64,000 bases of DNA, taken from contig JAHLKT010000002.1 in the NCBI GenBank assembly GCA_020444545.1, positions 1 to 64,000 on the forward strand, given 5' to 3'. The stretch is from Desulfarculaceae bacterium (GTDB lineage Bacteria > Desulfobacterota > Desulfarculia > Desulfarculales > Desulfarculaceae). Positions within the stretch are counted from its first letter, which is position 1. Every line of letters starts with the position of its first letter. Below the pieces are notes generated by a model. That model was not told the origin of the DNA. It did no database searches and was given only the letters and a program-made list of their open reading frames with translations. Both the position numbers and the translations under genes were made by a program. Of this stretch, positions 43,750-53,624 are shown piece after piece.

Positions 43750-46700
43750 CTAGGGCAGGGGGCGCACCGAGGCTCCGGCCACCCGCAGGGTGCCGCCCTG
43801 CTCGAAGCGCACCCGAAGGCCCAGCTCGGCCCGGCGCTTGAGCTCGAAGGGCACCACGATCTCCTGATAATCAGCGGACAGATCGCGGCCGCGCACCGGC
43901 TTTAGGGCCAGGGGCAGCCGTCCCAGGTCCGTGGCCACCACCAGGCTGGCCACCAGAGCCCCGGCGGGGAGCGCGCCTTCCCCGGCCAGGCGGAAGCGGG
44001 CCTCGTAGCGTCCCGGCGCGTAGGTCTGCTGTGGCCCGTGCATGAGGTACAGCGGCGGGTGCCAGCCCGCCCGGCCGCGCACCGCCAGGCCGGTGGGCAC
44101 GCGGGAGTCGGCCACCAGCTCGCCGGTTTGGCGCCACAAGCGGCTGGCCGGGTAGAATCCCTGGGTGCGCTCCATGCCCGCGAAGTTGATCAGCACCACG
44201 TCCAGGGCCAAAGCCGCCTTGCCGTTGTATCCGGTGCGCAGGTCCAAGGGGGCCACTTCATCCAAGCGGAAGGGCACGGCCACGTCGTGCCACTGGCCGT
44301 CCACGGGCAGGATCTCGGGCGATAGGTCAGTGGCCGAGAGCAGCCGCCCGGTGCCCGCGTCGCAGACCTCCACCCGGCCCGCGTCGGCCGGGCCCGGCCC
44401 CCGGCGCAGGCGGAAGCGGGCCACGTAATCCCCCGGCGGGAAGGGCCGTCCCGGCCCCCGGCTCAGCCAGCCCGGTGGGTCCACGCCTGGAGTGGCGGCG
44501 CGCAGGTTGCCCCCGGCGCGCGGCAGGCGCGGCCCCAGGGGACCGCCCAGGGCGGCGGCTTCTTCGAACATCAGGCCCCAGCCCGAGGCCCCGCGTTCCT
44601 CGATCACCCGTCCCACCTTGCCCCGCAGCCACTCGCCCTCCCACAGGCTGGTGATGGGCGAGACCTCGGTCGTGGCGTCGCGGGCCGGTCCCTTAAGGCC
44701 GGTGGGCTCCATGAGCCACACGTTGCCCGCTTGCAGGGTGGGCCGTAGCAGGCCGCTGGCCGCCAGGCGGCGGCGGGCCAGCTCGGGCGGGAAGGGCGAC
44801 ACCTTGCGGGTGTAGACCTCCTCGTCTTCGTAGAACGCCACCAGCCCCACCTTGAGCTTGTCCAGCACCTCCCGCGCCGCTGGCGTCACCCAGCCGAAGT
44901 CCAGGGGGTAGAGCGGCCAGAACACCTGGTCCACATAGGCCTGGGGCACCTGGGGCGAATATCCGTTGACCATCTTGGCCCGGGTCTGGACGATGAGCAG
45001 ATCATAGGCCGAGGACTGATGCGAGTCGCCCGGCCAGATGGGCAGGCCCAAGACTCTCTGCGGCGCGTCGGGCCCCATGGGCAGGCTCTTTTTCACCTGC
45101 GCGGCCAGGGGGCCGGGAGGGGCGATCAGGCAGAGGCCGGGCTGCTTGGCCGGCCAGAAGTCCCAGGCCACCAACAGAGCCACCAGCACGGCCAACAGGG
45201 CCGCCGCGCCCTTGCGGCTGCCCCAGGCGCGGGCCAGCTGGCCCAGGGCCCAGCCGCCCAACAGGCCCATGAACAGCACCGCGAAGATGACGATGCGGCC
45301 GGGCACCCGGGGGTAGTTGAAAAAGGGCACGTGGTCGTAGAGCCAGGCGTAGAGCGGCAGCTGGGGCAGGTTGGGCCCCAGGCAGAGCAGGGCGGACACC
45401 AGCCCCAGCCCGGCCCACAGGGGCGCGGCCCCGCCTTGGCGGCGGCTGAAGGCCAAGAGCAGCAGCCCCGCCCCGGCCAGCACCAGGAGCACCAGGCCCA
45501 GATAGACCACCTGCTCGGAATGGGCCGGGGAGATGCGGAACAGGTCCGCGGTCTGGGGCGCGAAGAGCTTGACCTCGCCCAGGGAGCGCCCCTTGCTGGC
45601 GATGGAGGCGTCCAGCACCCGGGCCTTTTGCACCAGCATGGCCGCCACCCCCAAGCCCCAGCCCAGGCCCAAGGCGACGAGCGGGGGCCAAGTGCCCACG
45701 GGCAGGCCGGGCCAGGAGCGCGCCCGCCACAGGGGCGGCACACAGCGCCAGGCCCCCCAGAGGAGCAGCGCGGCCACGATCACCTTGCCCAGGTGGGGTG
45801 CGTCCAGCCAGAACTGCACCGCGTAGAGCGGGCTGAGGATCAAGGGAGCCAGGCCCTTGGCGATGAGGGCGCGGGCTTGGCCGGTGGGCAGCTTGCTCAG
45901 CCCGGCGGCCAGCCAGGCCAAGAGCAGCCACACGCACCAGAGCAGCACCAGGCCCAAGCCCAGGCTCAGCGGCAGCTGGCTCCAGCCCACGCCCCCGCCT
46001 CGCGCGGCGGCCAGGTGCAGGCTTAGCCCCAAGGCCGACCCGGCCCCGGCCACCCACCAGGCGGCGGCGGGCGAGTAGGCGTCCTCGCCGCTGTCCGGTT
46101 GCTCCGCGCGGCCCATGGTCAGCAGCCGGAGCGGCACGTAGAGCCCCAGGGCCAGGGTGCTGTAGAAGAGCAAATGCCCTTCCATGAGCCCCACGGCCGT
46201 CAGGCACAGGCCGCCCAGGGCCCCCCAGAGCCAGGAGCGCCGCGCCCAGCCTTCCTCCAGCAGCCAAAGGGTCAGGGGAAGCATGAAGGCGATGAAGCCG
46301 TAGAGGTGGCCCGAGAGGCTCTGCGAGGCGCGGAAGGGCAGTAGGGCGTAGATCAAGGCCAGGGGCAGGGCGGCCAGGGCGCTGCCCAGCAGGCGGCGGC
46401 CCAGGGCGAAGGCGGCCAGCCCGGCCAGCAGATAGCAAAGGATGGTCACCGCGTTATAGGCCCATAGGCTGCCCAAGGGCTGGAAGGCCAGGTAGAGCAG
46501 GGAGAAGGGGAAATTGGCGTAGAGCGCGGTGCCCCCAGGGTTCAGCCAGGTGTTGAACTCGTAGGGGTTGGAAGGAAAGCTCGAAGCCCCGAAGAGGTTG
46601 TCCCCGAAGAGCCAGGACCAGTAATAGAACTGCAAGTGGTCGCCGGGCATCTCCGGCACCAGCTCCCAGCCGGGCGAGGGATGGTACACGTAGGGGATGG

Positions 46701-46815
46701 AGCCGTTCCAGTGCGCGGCCAGGGGCCAGGTGTGGGCCAGGGCCAGGAGCAAGAGCAGCGCGGCCACGGCCAGGGCGGCCCGCCAGGCGGGGGCGCGTTT
46801 CTCCTGGGCGTTCAC
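43750..46815 (-). CDS. Giant GT-C-like membrane protein with repeated beta-sandwich C-terminal modules
   Basis: 1021 residues. Many membrane helices fill residues about 10-560, with an acidic first loop (PEMPGDHLQFYYW). The C-terminal 300 residues contain two related stretches, PPGDYVARFRLRRG near 815 and APGRYEARFRLAGEG near 950, suggesting tandem carbohydrate-binding-like beta sandwiches. I cannot name the family with certainty. It starts four bases inside the upstream gene (ATGA), so the two are coupled. Probably a lipid-linked sugar transferase of envelope glycan. Confidence 0.65.
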   Translation of the reverse strand: MNAQEKRAPAWRAALAVAALLLLLALAHTWPLAAHWNGSIPYVYHPSPGWELVPEMPGDHLQFYYWSWLFGDNLFGASSFPSNPYEFNTWLNPGGTALYANFPFSLLYLAFQPLGSLWAYNAVTILCYLLAGLAAFALGRRLLGSALAALPLALIYALLPFRASQSLSGHLYGFIAFMLPLTLWLLEEGWARRSWLWGALGGLCLTAVGLMEGHLLFYSTLALGLYVPLRLLTMGRAEQPDSGEDAYSPAAAWWVAGAGSALGLSLHLAAARGGGVGWSQLPLSLGLGLVLLWCVWLLLAWLAAGLSKLPTGQARALIAKGLAPLILSPLYAVQFWLDAPHLGKVIVAALLLWGAWRCVPPLWRARSWPGLPVGTWPPLVALGLGWGLGVAAMLVQKARVLDASIASKGRSLGEVKLFAPQTADLFRISPAHSEQVVYLGLVLLVLAGAGLLLLAFSRRQGGAAPLWAGLGLVSALLCLGPNLPQLPLYAWLYDHVPFFNYPRVPGRIVIFAVLFMGLLGGWALGQLARAWGSRKGAAALLAVLVALLVAWDFWPAKQPGLCLIAPPGPLAAQVKKSLPMGPDAPQRVLGLPIWPGDSHQSSAYDLLIVQTRAKMVNGYSPQVPQAYVDQVFWPLYPLDFGWVTPAAREVLDKLKVGLVAFYEDEEVYTRKVSPFPPELARRRLAASGLLRPTLQAGNVWLMEPTGLKGPARDATTEVSPITSLWEGEWLRGKVGRVIEERGASGWGLMFEEAAALGGPLGPRLPRAGGNLRAATPGVDPPGWLSRGPGRPFPPGDYVARFRLRRGPGPADAGRVEVCDAGTGRLLSATDLSPEILPVDGQWHDVAVPFRLDEVAPLDLRTGYNGKAALALDVVLINFAGMERTQGFYPASRLWRQTGELVADSRVPTGLAVRGRAGWHPPLYLMHGPQQTYAPGRYEARFRLAGEGALPAGALVASLVVATDLGRLPLALKPVRGRDLSADYQEIVVPFELKRRAELGLRVRFEQGGTLRVAGASVRPLP

Positions 46816-49238
46816 GGCTCCACCCTCACGATGGCCATGGACTCCACCCTCAGCGGCGCAATGCCGGTGCTCCCCACCCGGAACTCCAGGTTGGTGGCCC
46901 AGCGTTTCAGGCTGAACTCGATGGCCGCCGGCTTGCCCAGCTCAGCGCCGGTCAGCTTGATGCCGGTCATGATCCTCTGGCCCTTGTCCTGGCTAAGGTC
47001 TAGCCAGGCGGCCTGCTCCGGCCCCTGGTAAGGGCTCTTGATCAGGGCCACGGCCCGGTAGCGGCCGGGCGGCAGGGCCAGATACTGCCCCCACACGTAG
47101 AGGCCGGGCTTGACCCCGGCCGGGATCTCCAGGGCCTCCTTGGAGCCGGGCGCGGTTTTGGCAGCGCCGTGCTGGTAGCGGGCCGGGGGCAGGGGCAGCT
47201 CCATGAGCGCCGAGGGCTCCACGCCCGAGGTCCCCAAGTGCAGGCTGCCGCCGCCCGGGGGTAGGTCGGAGAGCCGGTTCCACAGCACCACCCGCTGGGC
47301 CGGGTTGCTCAGGTTTAGCACGCCGTCCCCGATGCGGTCGGCCAGGGCCCCGGCTCCGCCCACCAAGACAAAGGCCAGGCACAGGCCGGCCAGGGCCCGC
47401 GAAGGTCCGTAGACCTGGTTACCCAGCTGCATGGCCACCAAGGCGGCCAGGGCCACGAAGGCCCACACCAGGGCCAGGTCCGCGTTCACTTGGGGCGCGG
47501 TGTAGTTGTAGATGAAGGCGGGCAAGAGGTTCTCGATGAGTGGGAACTGGAGCCCGCTGCCCAGCACCACCTTGTGGCCGTACACCGCCGAGGGGAAGCG
47601 CATCACCCAGAACGAGGCTCCCAGGGAGGCCAGGCCCAACACGGCGGTGAAGACCCCATAGCGCGGCGGGCCCCAGCGCAGGCCCGCGGCCAGGCCCACG
47701 GCCAGGAAGGGCACCGCCGCCACCAGGTAGCGCGAGGGCGGGTTGATGCCGCCGTGCCAGTCCGCGAAGAGCCCGGCGATCAGGTAGGTCGCCCCGGCCA
47801 TGACGATGGTCCAGAAGCCGTCGCCCACCCGGCGGCGGAGTAGCCAGAAGAGCCCGGCCAGGGCGGCCAGCCAGAGAGCCCCGTAGGTCAGGAGCCCCTC
47901 GCCCGCGTCCAGCCACAGGCCGCTGAGGCCTTCCCACATGCCCCGGGGATTGAGGTAGTGCCCCTGGGCGTGGATCTCCTGGCCCGGGAAGGGATGGCCG
48001 TAGAGGTATTGGAAATAGGCCAGCAAGAGCCCGGCGGAAAGAACGCAGGGCAGCAGGAAGAGCAGCACGCCCCGGAAATAGCGCCAATGGCGGAACAGGC
48101 AGTACAGTCCCAGGACAAGGGCCAGCAGCACGAAACGTTCGTGGAACCAGGCCAGATATCCGGTGAGCACCCCGGCCAGGAGCATCAGGCCCCAGCGCCC
48201 GCGCTGGGCCGCGCCCAAACAGCGGAAGGCGCTCACCGCGAAGGCGGCGGCTCCGATCTCCGCGAAGGCCAGGTTGCTGTAGATGAGCGTGGGCAGACAC
48301 AGCGCCGCCGCCCCGGCCGAGACCAAGGCCGGGCCGTCGCGGCCGCTCTGGCGGCGGGCCAGCCAGAACGCCTCGGTGACCATCCAGGCGGCCAGGAGCC
48401 ACAGGGCCATGGTAGCGGTTTTGCGCGGCCCCTGGCCCAGGTACAGGCCCCAGGAATAGAACGGCGCCATGAGCACCGGCAGGCCGGGGCGATGCTTGGA
48501 TATCCAGCGCCCGTCCTTGGTCCAGCCTCCGTGCCCGCCGATCACCTTGGCCGGGTCGATGAAATAGGAGTTTTCCCGAAGGAAGATGTTCTCGGCCAGA
48601 TCCAGGTCGTGGTCCACGGCCAGGCTGTGGGTGTTGAACAGATACTGCGGCTCGTCGCCGCCCATGAACTTGCCAACTTGGTTGCTCACCGTGGTGAGGC
48701 GCGCCCCCACCCCGGCGAAAAGCGCCAGGGCCAGGAAGAACACCATGGGCGATAGCCACACCCGGTGAATCTCGTCGCGCTTGCGGATGATGTCCGGCGC
48801 GGCCAGGCGGGTCTGCACCAGCACCACCCCGGCGGCGGCCAGGGCGGCCAGGGGCCAGGCCTCGCGGGCCAGGGCCAGGGGGGCCAGGCTGGTGCCCAGC
48901 AAGGGGGGCAACAGCTCGGCCAGGGGCACCAGAAACAGGGCCAGGGAGGGCAGCCAGGCCAGGGCAGCCAGATGGCGGGCGCGGGATCTGTCCAGGCCCT
49001 GGCGAGCCAGCCAGCGGGTCTGCCAGGCCGCGACCAGCGCCTGCAAGACCCAGACGCCCACGCCCAAACCCAGCCAGATGTACCAGGGGGGCAGCCGCCA
49101 GATCACCGCCGTTTCGCCGTGGGCCGTGGCGGCCAGGGCCACCGCCCAGCGGGTGGCGGCCAACAGGCCCCAGGCCACCCCGGCGGCCATCACCACGGGA
49201 TGCCCCGAACCGTTGAACTTTAGGGACGGCGCTTTCAC
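46812..49238 (-). CDS. GT-C-like polytopic membrane protein
   Basis: About 808 residues from GTG 49238, which overlaps the upstream stop as GTGA; the earlier ATG at 49277 would overlap by 43 bases. About a dozen membrane helices lie in the first 650 residues, with a loop GGDEPQYLFNTHSLAVDHDLD (part) whose acidic residues fit GT-C catalytic sites. The C-terminal 150 residues form a beta-rich module containing PPGRYRAVALIKSPY, similar to the modules of the two neighbouring giants. The gene pairs with the 1021-residue gene by an ATGA overlap. Confidence 0.68.
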   Translation of the reverse strand: MKAPSLKFNGSGHPVVMAAGVAWGLLAATRWAVALAATAHGETAVIWRLPPWYIWLGLGVGVWVLQALVAAWQTRWLARQGLDRSRARHLAALAWLPSLALFLVPLAELLPPLLGTSLAPLALAREAWPLAALAAAGVVLVQTRLAAPDIIRKRDEIHRVWLSPMVFFLALALFAGVGARLTTVSNQVGKFMGGDEPQYLFNTHSLAVDHDLDLAENIFLRENSYFIDPAKVIGGHGGWTKDGRWISKHRPGLPVLMAPFYSWGLYLGQGPRKTATMALWLLAAWMVTEAFWLARRQSGRDGPALVSAGAAALCLPTLIYSNLAFAEIGAAAFAVSAFRCLGAAQRGRWGLMLLAGVLTGYLAWFHERFVLLALVLGLYCLFRHWRYFRGVLLFLLPCVLSAGLLLAYFQYLYGHPFPGQEIHAQGHYLNPRGMWEGLSGLWLDAGEGLLTYGALWLAALAGLFWLLRRRVGDGFWTIVMAGATYLIAGLFADWHGGINPPSRYLVAAVPFLAVGLAAGLRWGPPRYGVFTAVLGLASLGASFWVMRFPSAVYGHKVVLGSGLQFPLIENLLPAFIYNYTAPQVNADLALVWAFVALAALVAMQLGNQVYGPSRALAGLCLAFVLVGGAGALADRIGDGVLNLSNPAQRVVLWNRLSDLPPGGGSLHLGTSGVEPSALMELPLPPARYQHGAAKTAPGSKEALEIPAGVKPGLYVWGQYLALPPGRYRAVALIKSPYQGPEQAAWLDLSQDKGQRIMTGIKLTGAELGKPAAIEFSLKRWATNLEFRVGSTGIAPLRVESMAIVRVEP

Positions 49239-49699
49239 CTTGAGGGCAGCCCGAAGCGCTCCCGCCAGGGGTCCCACAGGCGGGATCTAGTCATGTCCAG
49301 ATACAGGCGCTTGTTGTCCTGTTTGGCCCTCTCCAGGGCGCGGCCGGCCCGGTCGAGGTCTCCGGCCCGGGCCTCCAGCCAAGCCAGCTCGATCCAGAAG
49401 AACACGGGGTAGGTGCCCTGGTAGGCCTCCACTTCCTTCCAGAGCTTGTCGCGCTGATCGCGGGAGAGCGCTCCGCCGCTGGCCACGCTCTGCTGGTGGG
49501 CCACGCCCAAACGGGGCAGCAGGCGGTAGTCGGGCCGCCAATTGGTTTCAATGCGTTTTTGGGCCGCGATGCGCCTAAGCTCCCGCCCCTGGAGCCAGGG
49601 CCAGACCAGGATGCCGCCCAACACGATCACCACCAGCCATATCAGCCAGGGGGGCGGTCCGTGGCGTTCGCTCACCGGGGGGAGGGGGCTTAGGTCCAA
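49235..49699 (-). CDS. Small single-pass membrane protein with TPR-like region
   Basis: 154 residues from TTG 49699, with GGAG nine bases upstream; GTG 49675 is an alternative. One membrane helix (WLIWLVVIVLGGILVWPWL) near residue 20-38. The rest is helical and charged, with a TPR-like unit (FFWIELAWLEARAGDLDRAGRALERAKQ, in parts) before the end. It is first in the three-gene minus-strand run with the GT-C-like proteins and coupled to the second by GTGA. Perhaps an accessory or chain-length factor, but this is a guess. Confidence 0.6.
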   Translation of the reverse strand: MDLSPLPPVSERHGPPPWLIWLVVIVLGGILVWPWLQGRELRRIAAQKRIETNWRPDYRLLPRLGVAHQQSVASGGALSRDQRDKLWKEVEAYQGTYPVFFWIELAWLEARAGDLDRAGRALERAKQDNKRLYLDMTRSRLWDPWRERFGLPSR

Positions 49700-49778
49700 G
49701 GTATAAGGCTCCGATAAAACCAGCGATTGGGGACGGGAACCAGCCTGAGAGCCATTAGACCACGCACACCGGGGAGCG

Positions 49779-50822
49779 TCAAGAAGCCCCGGGATCGGGC
49801 GGCGGATCAGCGGCTGAACGCATGCCGCCGCGCAGATACATGGGCACCGCTGGCAGAGCGCTGATCATGGAGCCCACGTTGACCAGGAAGCCGATGAGGA
49901 AGGCCGGGGTGGCTCCCACCCCCACCAGGCGGAAGAAGGCCACGTAGAGCCCTTCCAAGACGCCGAAGCTGGAGAAGCTCACCGGCAGGCGGGCCAGGAA
50001 GAACACCACCGGGGTCACCGCCGCCGCCTGCAAGAGGCTCAGGTCGATGTGAAGGGCCTTGGCGGTGAGCCAGTTGAAGACAATGGGCGCGCCCTGCTCC
50101 AGGAAGGAGAGGAACACGAACCAGAGCAGCACCCCGCGCTTGTGGCGGTAGGCATGGTAGGCGGCCACGAAGTCGAAGAACCAGGCCAGGAGCTTGTTCT
50201 TCTCGCGCCAGCGGGCGGCGGCGCTGGCGTGCAAACGGCCCGCCCAGGCGCTGAAGGAGAGGATCACCGCCAAACAGGCGGCGCCCAGGAACCCAAAGGA
50301 CCACCAGAAGAACTCGACGGGCAGGTCGGTGGATATGCCCGCCAGGAGCACCAGGCCGATGATCGCTGCCAGGGCGGCGGCCACGAAACCCAGGGCCCGC
50401 TCCAGGAAGATGCTGGCGGCCACCGCCTGGGAGGGGCGGCCCGGCTTGGCGAAGAGCCCCACCCGCACCGCGTCGGCCCCCAGGGTGCTGGGCAAAAAGC
50501 AACCCGCGAAGGTAGCCAGATAATAGGCCTTGAGCGACTCGCCGTGCCCCGCCTCGTAGCCCTGGCTGAGCAGCAGCAGGCGCCACTTGTAGCTCATGAG
50601 CCAGCGGTCCAGGGTGAAGGCAATGATGAGCAGAACCAGGAATTCCCAGCGGGCGTGGGCCACGGCCCGCGCGGCCTGCTTCAGGTCCACGAAGAACACC
50701 AGCAGGACCACGAGCAGGCCCAGGCTTATGCCCATGCGCAACCAGGTTTTGGCGGATTTGCCCAAGCGGCCTCCCGGAGGGGTTAACGGGCTCAAGGTAT
50801 CACCCGGCCCCGGCCCCGTCAA
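49779..50822 (-). CDS. Flippase-like protein of the LPG synthase TM (UPF0104) family
   Basis: Up to 347 residues. The family has about eight helices and includes the integral half of MprF and the archaeal AglD. Visible: helices near 30-50, 60-80, GCFLPSTLGADAVRVGLFAK (a conserved family block) near 107, VAASIFLERALGFVAAALAA, then PVSFSSFGVLEGLYVAFFRL (part). The start is unsure: TTG 50822 opens the frame, with other candidates at TTG 50795 and ATG 50738. A related domain occurs in the gene at 53625, so the region has two copies. Probably moves lipid-linked glycans. Confidence 0.78.
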   Translation of the reverse strand: MTGPGPGDTLSPLTPPGGRLGKSAKTWLRMGISLGLLVVLLVFFVDLKQAARAVAHARWEFLVLLIIAFTLDRWLMSYKWRLLLLSQGYEAGHGESLKAYYLATFAGCFLPSTLGADAVRVGLFAKPGRPSQAVAASIFLERALGFVAAALAAIIGLVLLAGISTDLPVEFFWWSFGFLGAACLAVILSFSAWAGRLHASAAARWREKNKLLAWFFDFVAAYHAYRHKRGVLLWFVFLSFLEQGAPIVFNWLTAKALHIDLSLLQAAAVTPVVFFLARLPVSFSSFGVLEGLYVAFFRLVGVGATPAFLIGFLVNVGSMISALPAVPMYLRGGMRSAADPPPDPGAS

Positions 50823-50916
50823 ACCTTCGGATGTTGCACAAAACGCCAGGTTTCATTAGGCTTACACATTTCCAGCGCCCGGCGATTTCCTCCGGGCCGG
50901 CTCGGCGAAGGACGCT

Positions 50917-52782
50917 ATGTGCGGCATCAACGGATTTTCCTGGCAAGACCCTGAGCTGATCCGGGCCATGGGCGACCGGCTGACCCACCGGGGGCCGGAC
51001 GACCGGCACGAGATCACCGCCTTCGGCGCCTCCCTGGGCCAGACGCGGCTGTCCATCATCGACCTCTCGGCCAACGGCCGCCAGCCCATGGTCAACGAGG
51101 ACGGCCAGGTCTACGTGGTGGTCAACGGCGAGATCTACAACCACCTGGACCTGCGTTCGGAGTTGATCGCCGCGGGCCACCAGTTCACCTCCAACTCCGA
51201 CTCCGAGGTGGTCTTGCACGGCTACGAGCAGTGGGGGCCCGGGGTCATCGAGCGCCTGAGCGGCATGTTCTGCTTCGCGGTGCTCGACGGCAAAAACCGC
51301 CGCATAATGCTGGGCCGCGACCGCCTGGGCATCAAGCCCCTGTACTATCATCACGCGGGCGACAAGCTGATCTTCTCTAACGAGATCAAGGCCCTGTTGG
51401 CCTGGCCCGGCCTGGAGCGCCGGGTGGACCCCCAGGCGCTCTACCAATACCTGGGCTACGAGTACGTGCCCGCCCCGCGCACCCTGTTCGCGGGCATCAA
51501 CAAGCTCCAGCAGGGGCACTACGCCATCTTCGACATGGCCAGCGGCCAGCTCACGGACAAGCAGTACTGGGACGTGAAGTTCGCGCCCCGCTTCTCCCGC
51601 CCCGAGGAGGCGGTGGAGGAGCTGCGCGGCCTCTTGCGCCTGGCGGTGAAACGCCGCCTCATGTCCGACGTGCCTTTGGGCGTGTTCCTCTCCGGCGGCC
51701 TGGACTCCACCACCGTGGTGGCCCTGATGCGCGAGCTGGGGGTGGAGCATCTGCGCACCTATTCCATCGCCTACCCGGACCCCAGCTTCAGCGAGCTGGA
51801 GTACGCCAACGACATGGCTCAGCACTACGGCACCGACCAGACGGTGCTGATGATCGAGGGCCTGTCTTTGGAAGACCTGGAGACAGCGGTTTATCACCTC
51901 GACGAGCCCATGACCGACCTCTCGGCCATTCCCCTGATGCTCATCTGCCGCGAGGCCAAGAAGACCGCCACCGTGGTGCTCTCCGGCGAGGGCGGCGACG
52001 AGATCTTCGCGGGCTACGACCGCTTCCGGGCCTCCAAGGCCGCCGGGTATTTGGGCCGTTTGCCCGGCTGCGCCCCCACCCTGAACCGCCTGGCTTCCCT
52101 TTTGCCCGACCAGCCCCAGAAGAAGGGCGCCATCAACGTGGCCAAGCGCTTTTTGGAGGGCTGCGTCCTGCCCCGCGACGGCGAGCATCTGCGCTGGCAG
52201 TACTTCCTGCCGCCCTCCCTGGCCGGGCAGCTTTTCCGGCCCGAGGTGGCTGCCCAGGTGGGCATCGACGACCCCTTCGCGCCCATCCGCAAGGTGCTCT
52301 CCTCCTGCAACAGCACCGACCGCCTGGACCGCGAGGTGTACCTGGACCTCAAGCTGGCCATGGCCGACAGCGTCTTGATGAAGGTGGACAAGATGTCCAT
52401 GTCCACCTCCCTGGAGGTTCGGGTGCCCTTCCTGGACCACGAGGTGGTGGAGTTCACGGCCAGCCTGCCCTCCTGGTTCAAGCTCAAGGGCTTCACCACC
52501 AAGTACATCCTCCGCCAGGCCATCCGGGGCCTGGTGCCCGACCGGGTGGCTTTCCGGGGCAAGCAGGGCTACTCTCTGCCGGTGAAGAATCTGCTGCGCG
52601 ACCAGCTCCAGCCCCTGATGCGCGATCTCTTGTCCACCAGCCCCCTGGTGAGCGAATTCATGAACCGGGCCACGGTGGACCGGCTCATGTCCGAGCATTT
52701 GGCCGGCACCCACAACCACAACCACGTCTTGTGGGCCCTGATGAACGCGGCCCTGTGGCACCGCCGCTTCTTCGAAAACTAG
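50917..52782 (+). CDS. asnB: Asparagine synthase-type glutamine amidotransferase (AsnB)
   Basis: 621 residues. The N-terminal Ntn-glutaminase domain starts MCGINGF with nucleophile Cys2, then THRGPDDR and a VVNGEIYNH motif. The C-terminal synthetase domain has the PP-loop FLSGGLDSTTVVAL and later VPFLDHEVVEF and GKQGYSLPVKN. Beside an acyltransferase and flippases it more likely amidates a sugar acid or other envelope compound than makes free asparagine. Several such family members occur per genome. The annotated gene name is used for the fold. Confidence 0.85.
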   Translation: MCGINGFSWQDPELIRAMGDRLTHRGPDDRHEITAFGASLGQTRLSIIDLSANGRQPMVNEDGQVYVVVNGEIYNHLDLRSELIAAGHQFTSNSDSEVVLHGYEQWGPGVIERLSGMFCFAVLDGKNRRIMLGRDRLGIKPLYYHHAGDKLIFSNEIKALLAWPGLERRVDPQALYQYLGYEYVPAPRTLFAGINKLQQGHYAIFDMASGQLTDKQYWDVKFAPRFSRPEEAVEELRGLLRLAVKRRLMSDVPLGVFLSGGLDSTTVVALMRELGVEHLRTYSIAYPDPSFSELEYANDMAQHYGTDQTVLMIEGLSLEDLETAVYHLDEPMTDLSAIPLMLICREAKKTATVVLSGEGGDEIFAGYDRFRASKAAGYLGRLPGCAPTLNRLASLLPDQPQKKGAINVAKRFLEGCVLPRDGEHLRWQYFLPPSLAGQLFRPEVAAQVGIDDPFAPIRKVLSSCNSTDRLDREVYLDLKLAMADSVLMKVDKMSMSTSLEVRVPFLDHEVVEFTASLPSWFKLKGFTTKYILRQAIRGLVPDRVAFRGKQGYSLPVKNLLRDQLQPLMRDLLSTSPLVSEFMNRATVDRLMSEHLAGTHNHNHVLWALMNAALWHRRFFEN

Positions 52783-52847
52783 ACTTCTTTCAGGGGGCGT
52801 GATACTTTTTCTAGGCAATCTAACCTCCCGCTGAGCAAGGGAATTTC

Positions 52848-53615
52848 ATGACCGAGCCCAAGCAGGAATCCTACAAGACCCACCAGATGGCCACCTCCGG
52901 GGGCAGCGCCCTCAAGCGCTACCAGGAGCTCATCGTGGGCTCACGCTCCCTGGGCCGCCTCATCTACTTCGAGCTGTGCATGCTGGTGACCAACCTGCGG
53001 GGCGCCCTGGGCCTGGTGCTGCGCAAGCTGCTGTGGCCGCGTTTGTTCGGCTCCTGCGGCAGCGGGGTCACCTTTGGGGCCGGGGTGGTGCTTCGGCACC
53101 CCCAGCGCATCCACCTGGGCCAGAGGGTGGTGGTCTCCGAGGGCTGCATCCTGGACGCCCGCGACCCGGACAGCGAGCGGGTCATCGTCATTGGCGACGA
53201 CGTGAACCTGGCCAACGAGGTGATGCTCTCGGCCAAGAAGGGCTCCATCGAGATCAAGGCCAACTGCGGCCTTAACGCGCGGGTCATCATCCACTCCGTG
53301 GCCGGGAACCCGGTGAGGGTGGCCGAGGGCGTGGTGATCGGGCCGCTGTGCTATCTGGCCGGGGGCGGCGACTACCACACCGACCGCCTCGACATCCCCA
53401 TCGGGCAACAGGGCATCAAGGACCTGGGGGGCATCTCCGTGGGCTCAGGGGCCTGGCTGGCCGCCTCGGTCACGGTCACCGACGGGGTGAGCATCGGGCA
53501 GGGGGCCATCGTGGCCGCCGGGGCGGTGGTCACCAAGGACGTGCCCGACCTGGCCGTGGTGGGCGGGGTGCCGGCCAAGATCATCAAGAGGCGGGGGGAG
53601 CCGGAGAGCGCCTAG
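52848..53615 (+). CDS. Hexapeptide-repeat (LbH) acyltransferase
   Basis: 255 residues. From about residue 75 it shows left-handed beta-helix hexapeptide repeats ([37 protein letters not shown]), with [12 protein letters not shown] near the C-terminus, typical of acetyltransferases of the WcaF/NodL type. The N-terminal 70 residues are a helical extension. It sits between asnB and a flippase-propeller gene, all on the same strand, and probably O-acylates a glycan. Donor and acceptor unknown. Confidence 0.82.
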   Translation: MTEPKQESYKTHQMATSGGSALKRYQELIVGSRSLGRLIYFELCMLVTNLRGALGLVLRKLLWPRLFGSCGSGVTFGAGVVLRHPQRIHLGQRVVVSEGCILDARDPDSERVIVIGDDVNLANEVMLSAKKGSIEIKANCGLNARVIIHSVAGNPVRVAEGVVIGPLCYLAGGGDYHTDRLDIPIGQQGIKDLGGISVGSGAWLAASVTVTDGVSIGQGAIVAAGAVVTKDVPDLAVVGGVPAKIIKRRGEPESA

Positions 53616-53624
53616 GTGCCCGCC

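Noticed and set aside
50800-52818. 672-codon - strand frame opposite asnB
   Set aside because: A reversed-codon shadow of a clear AsnB gene.
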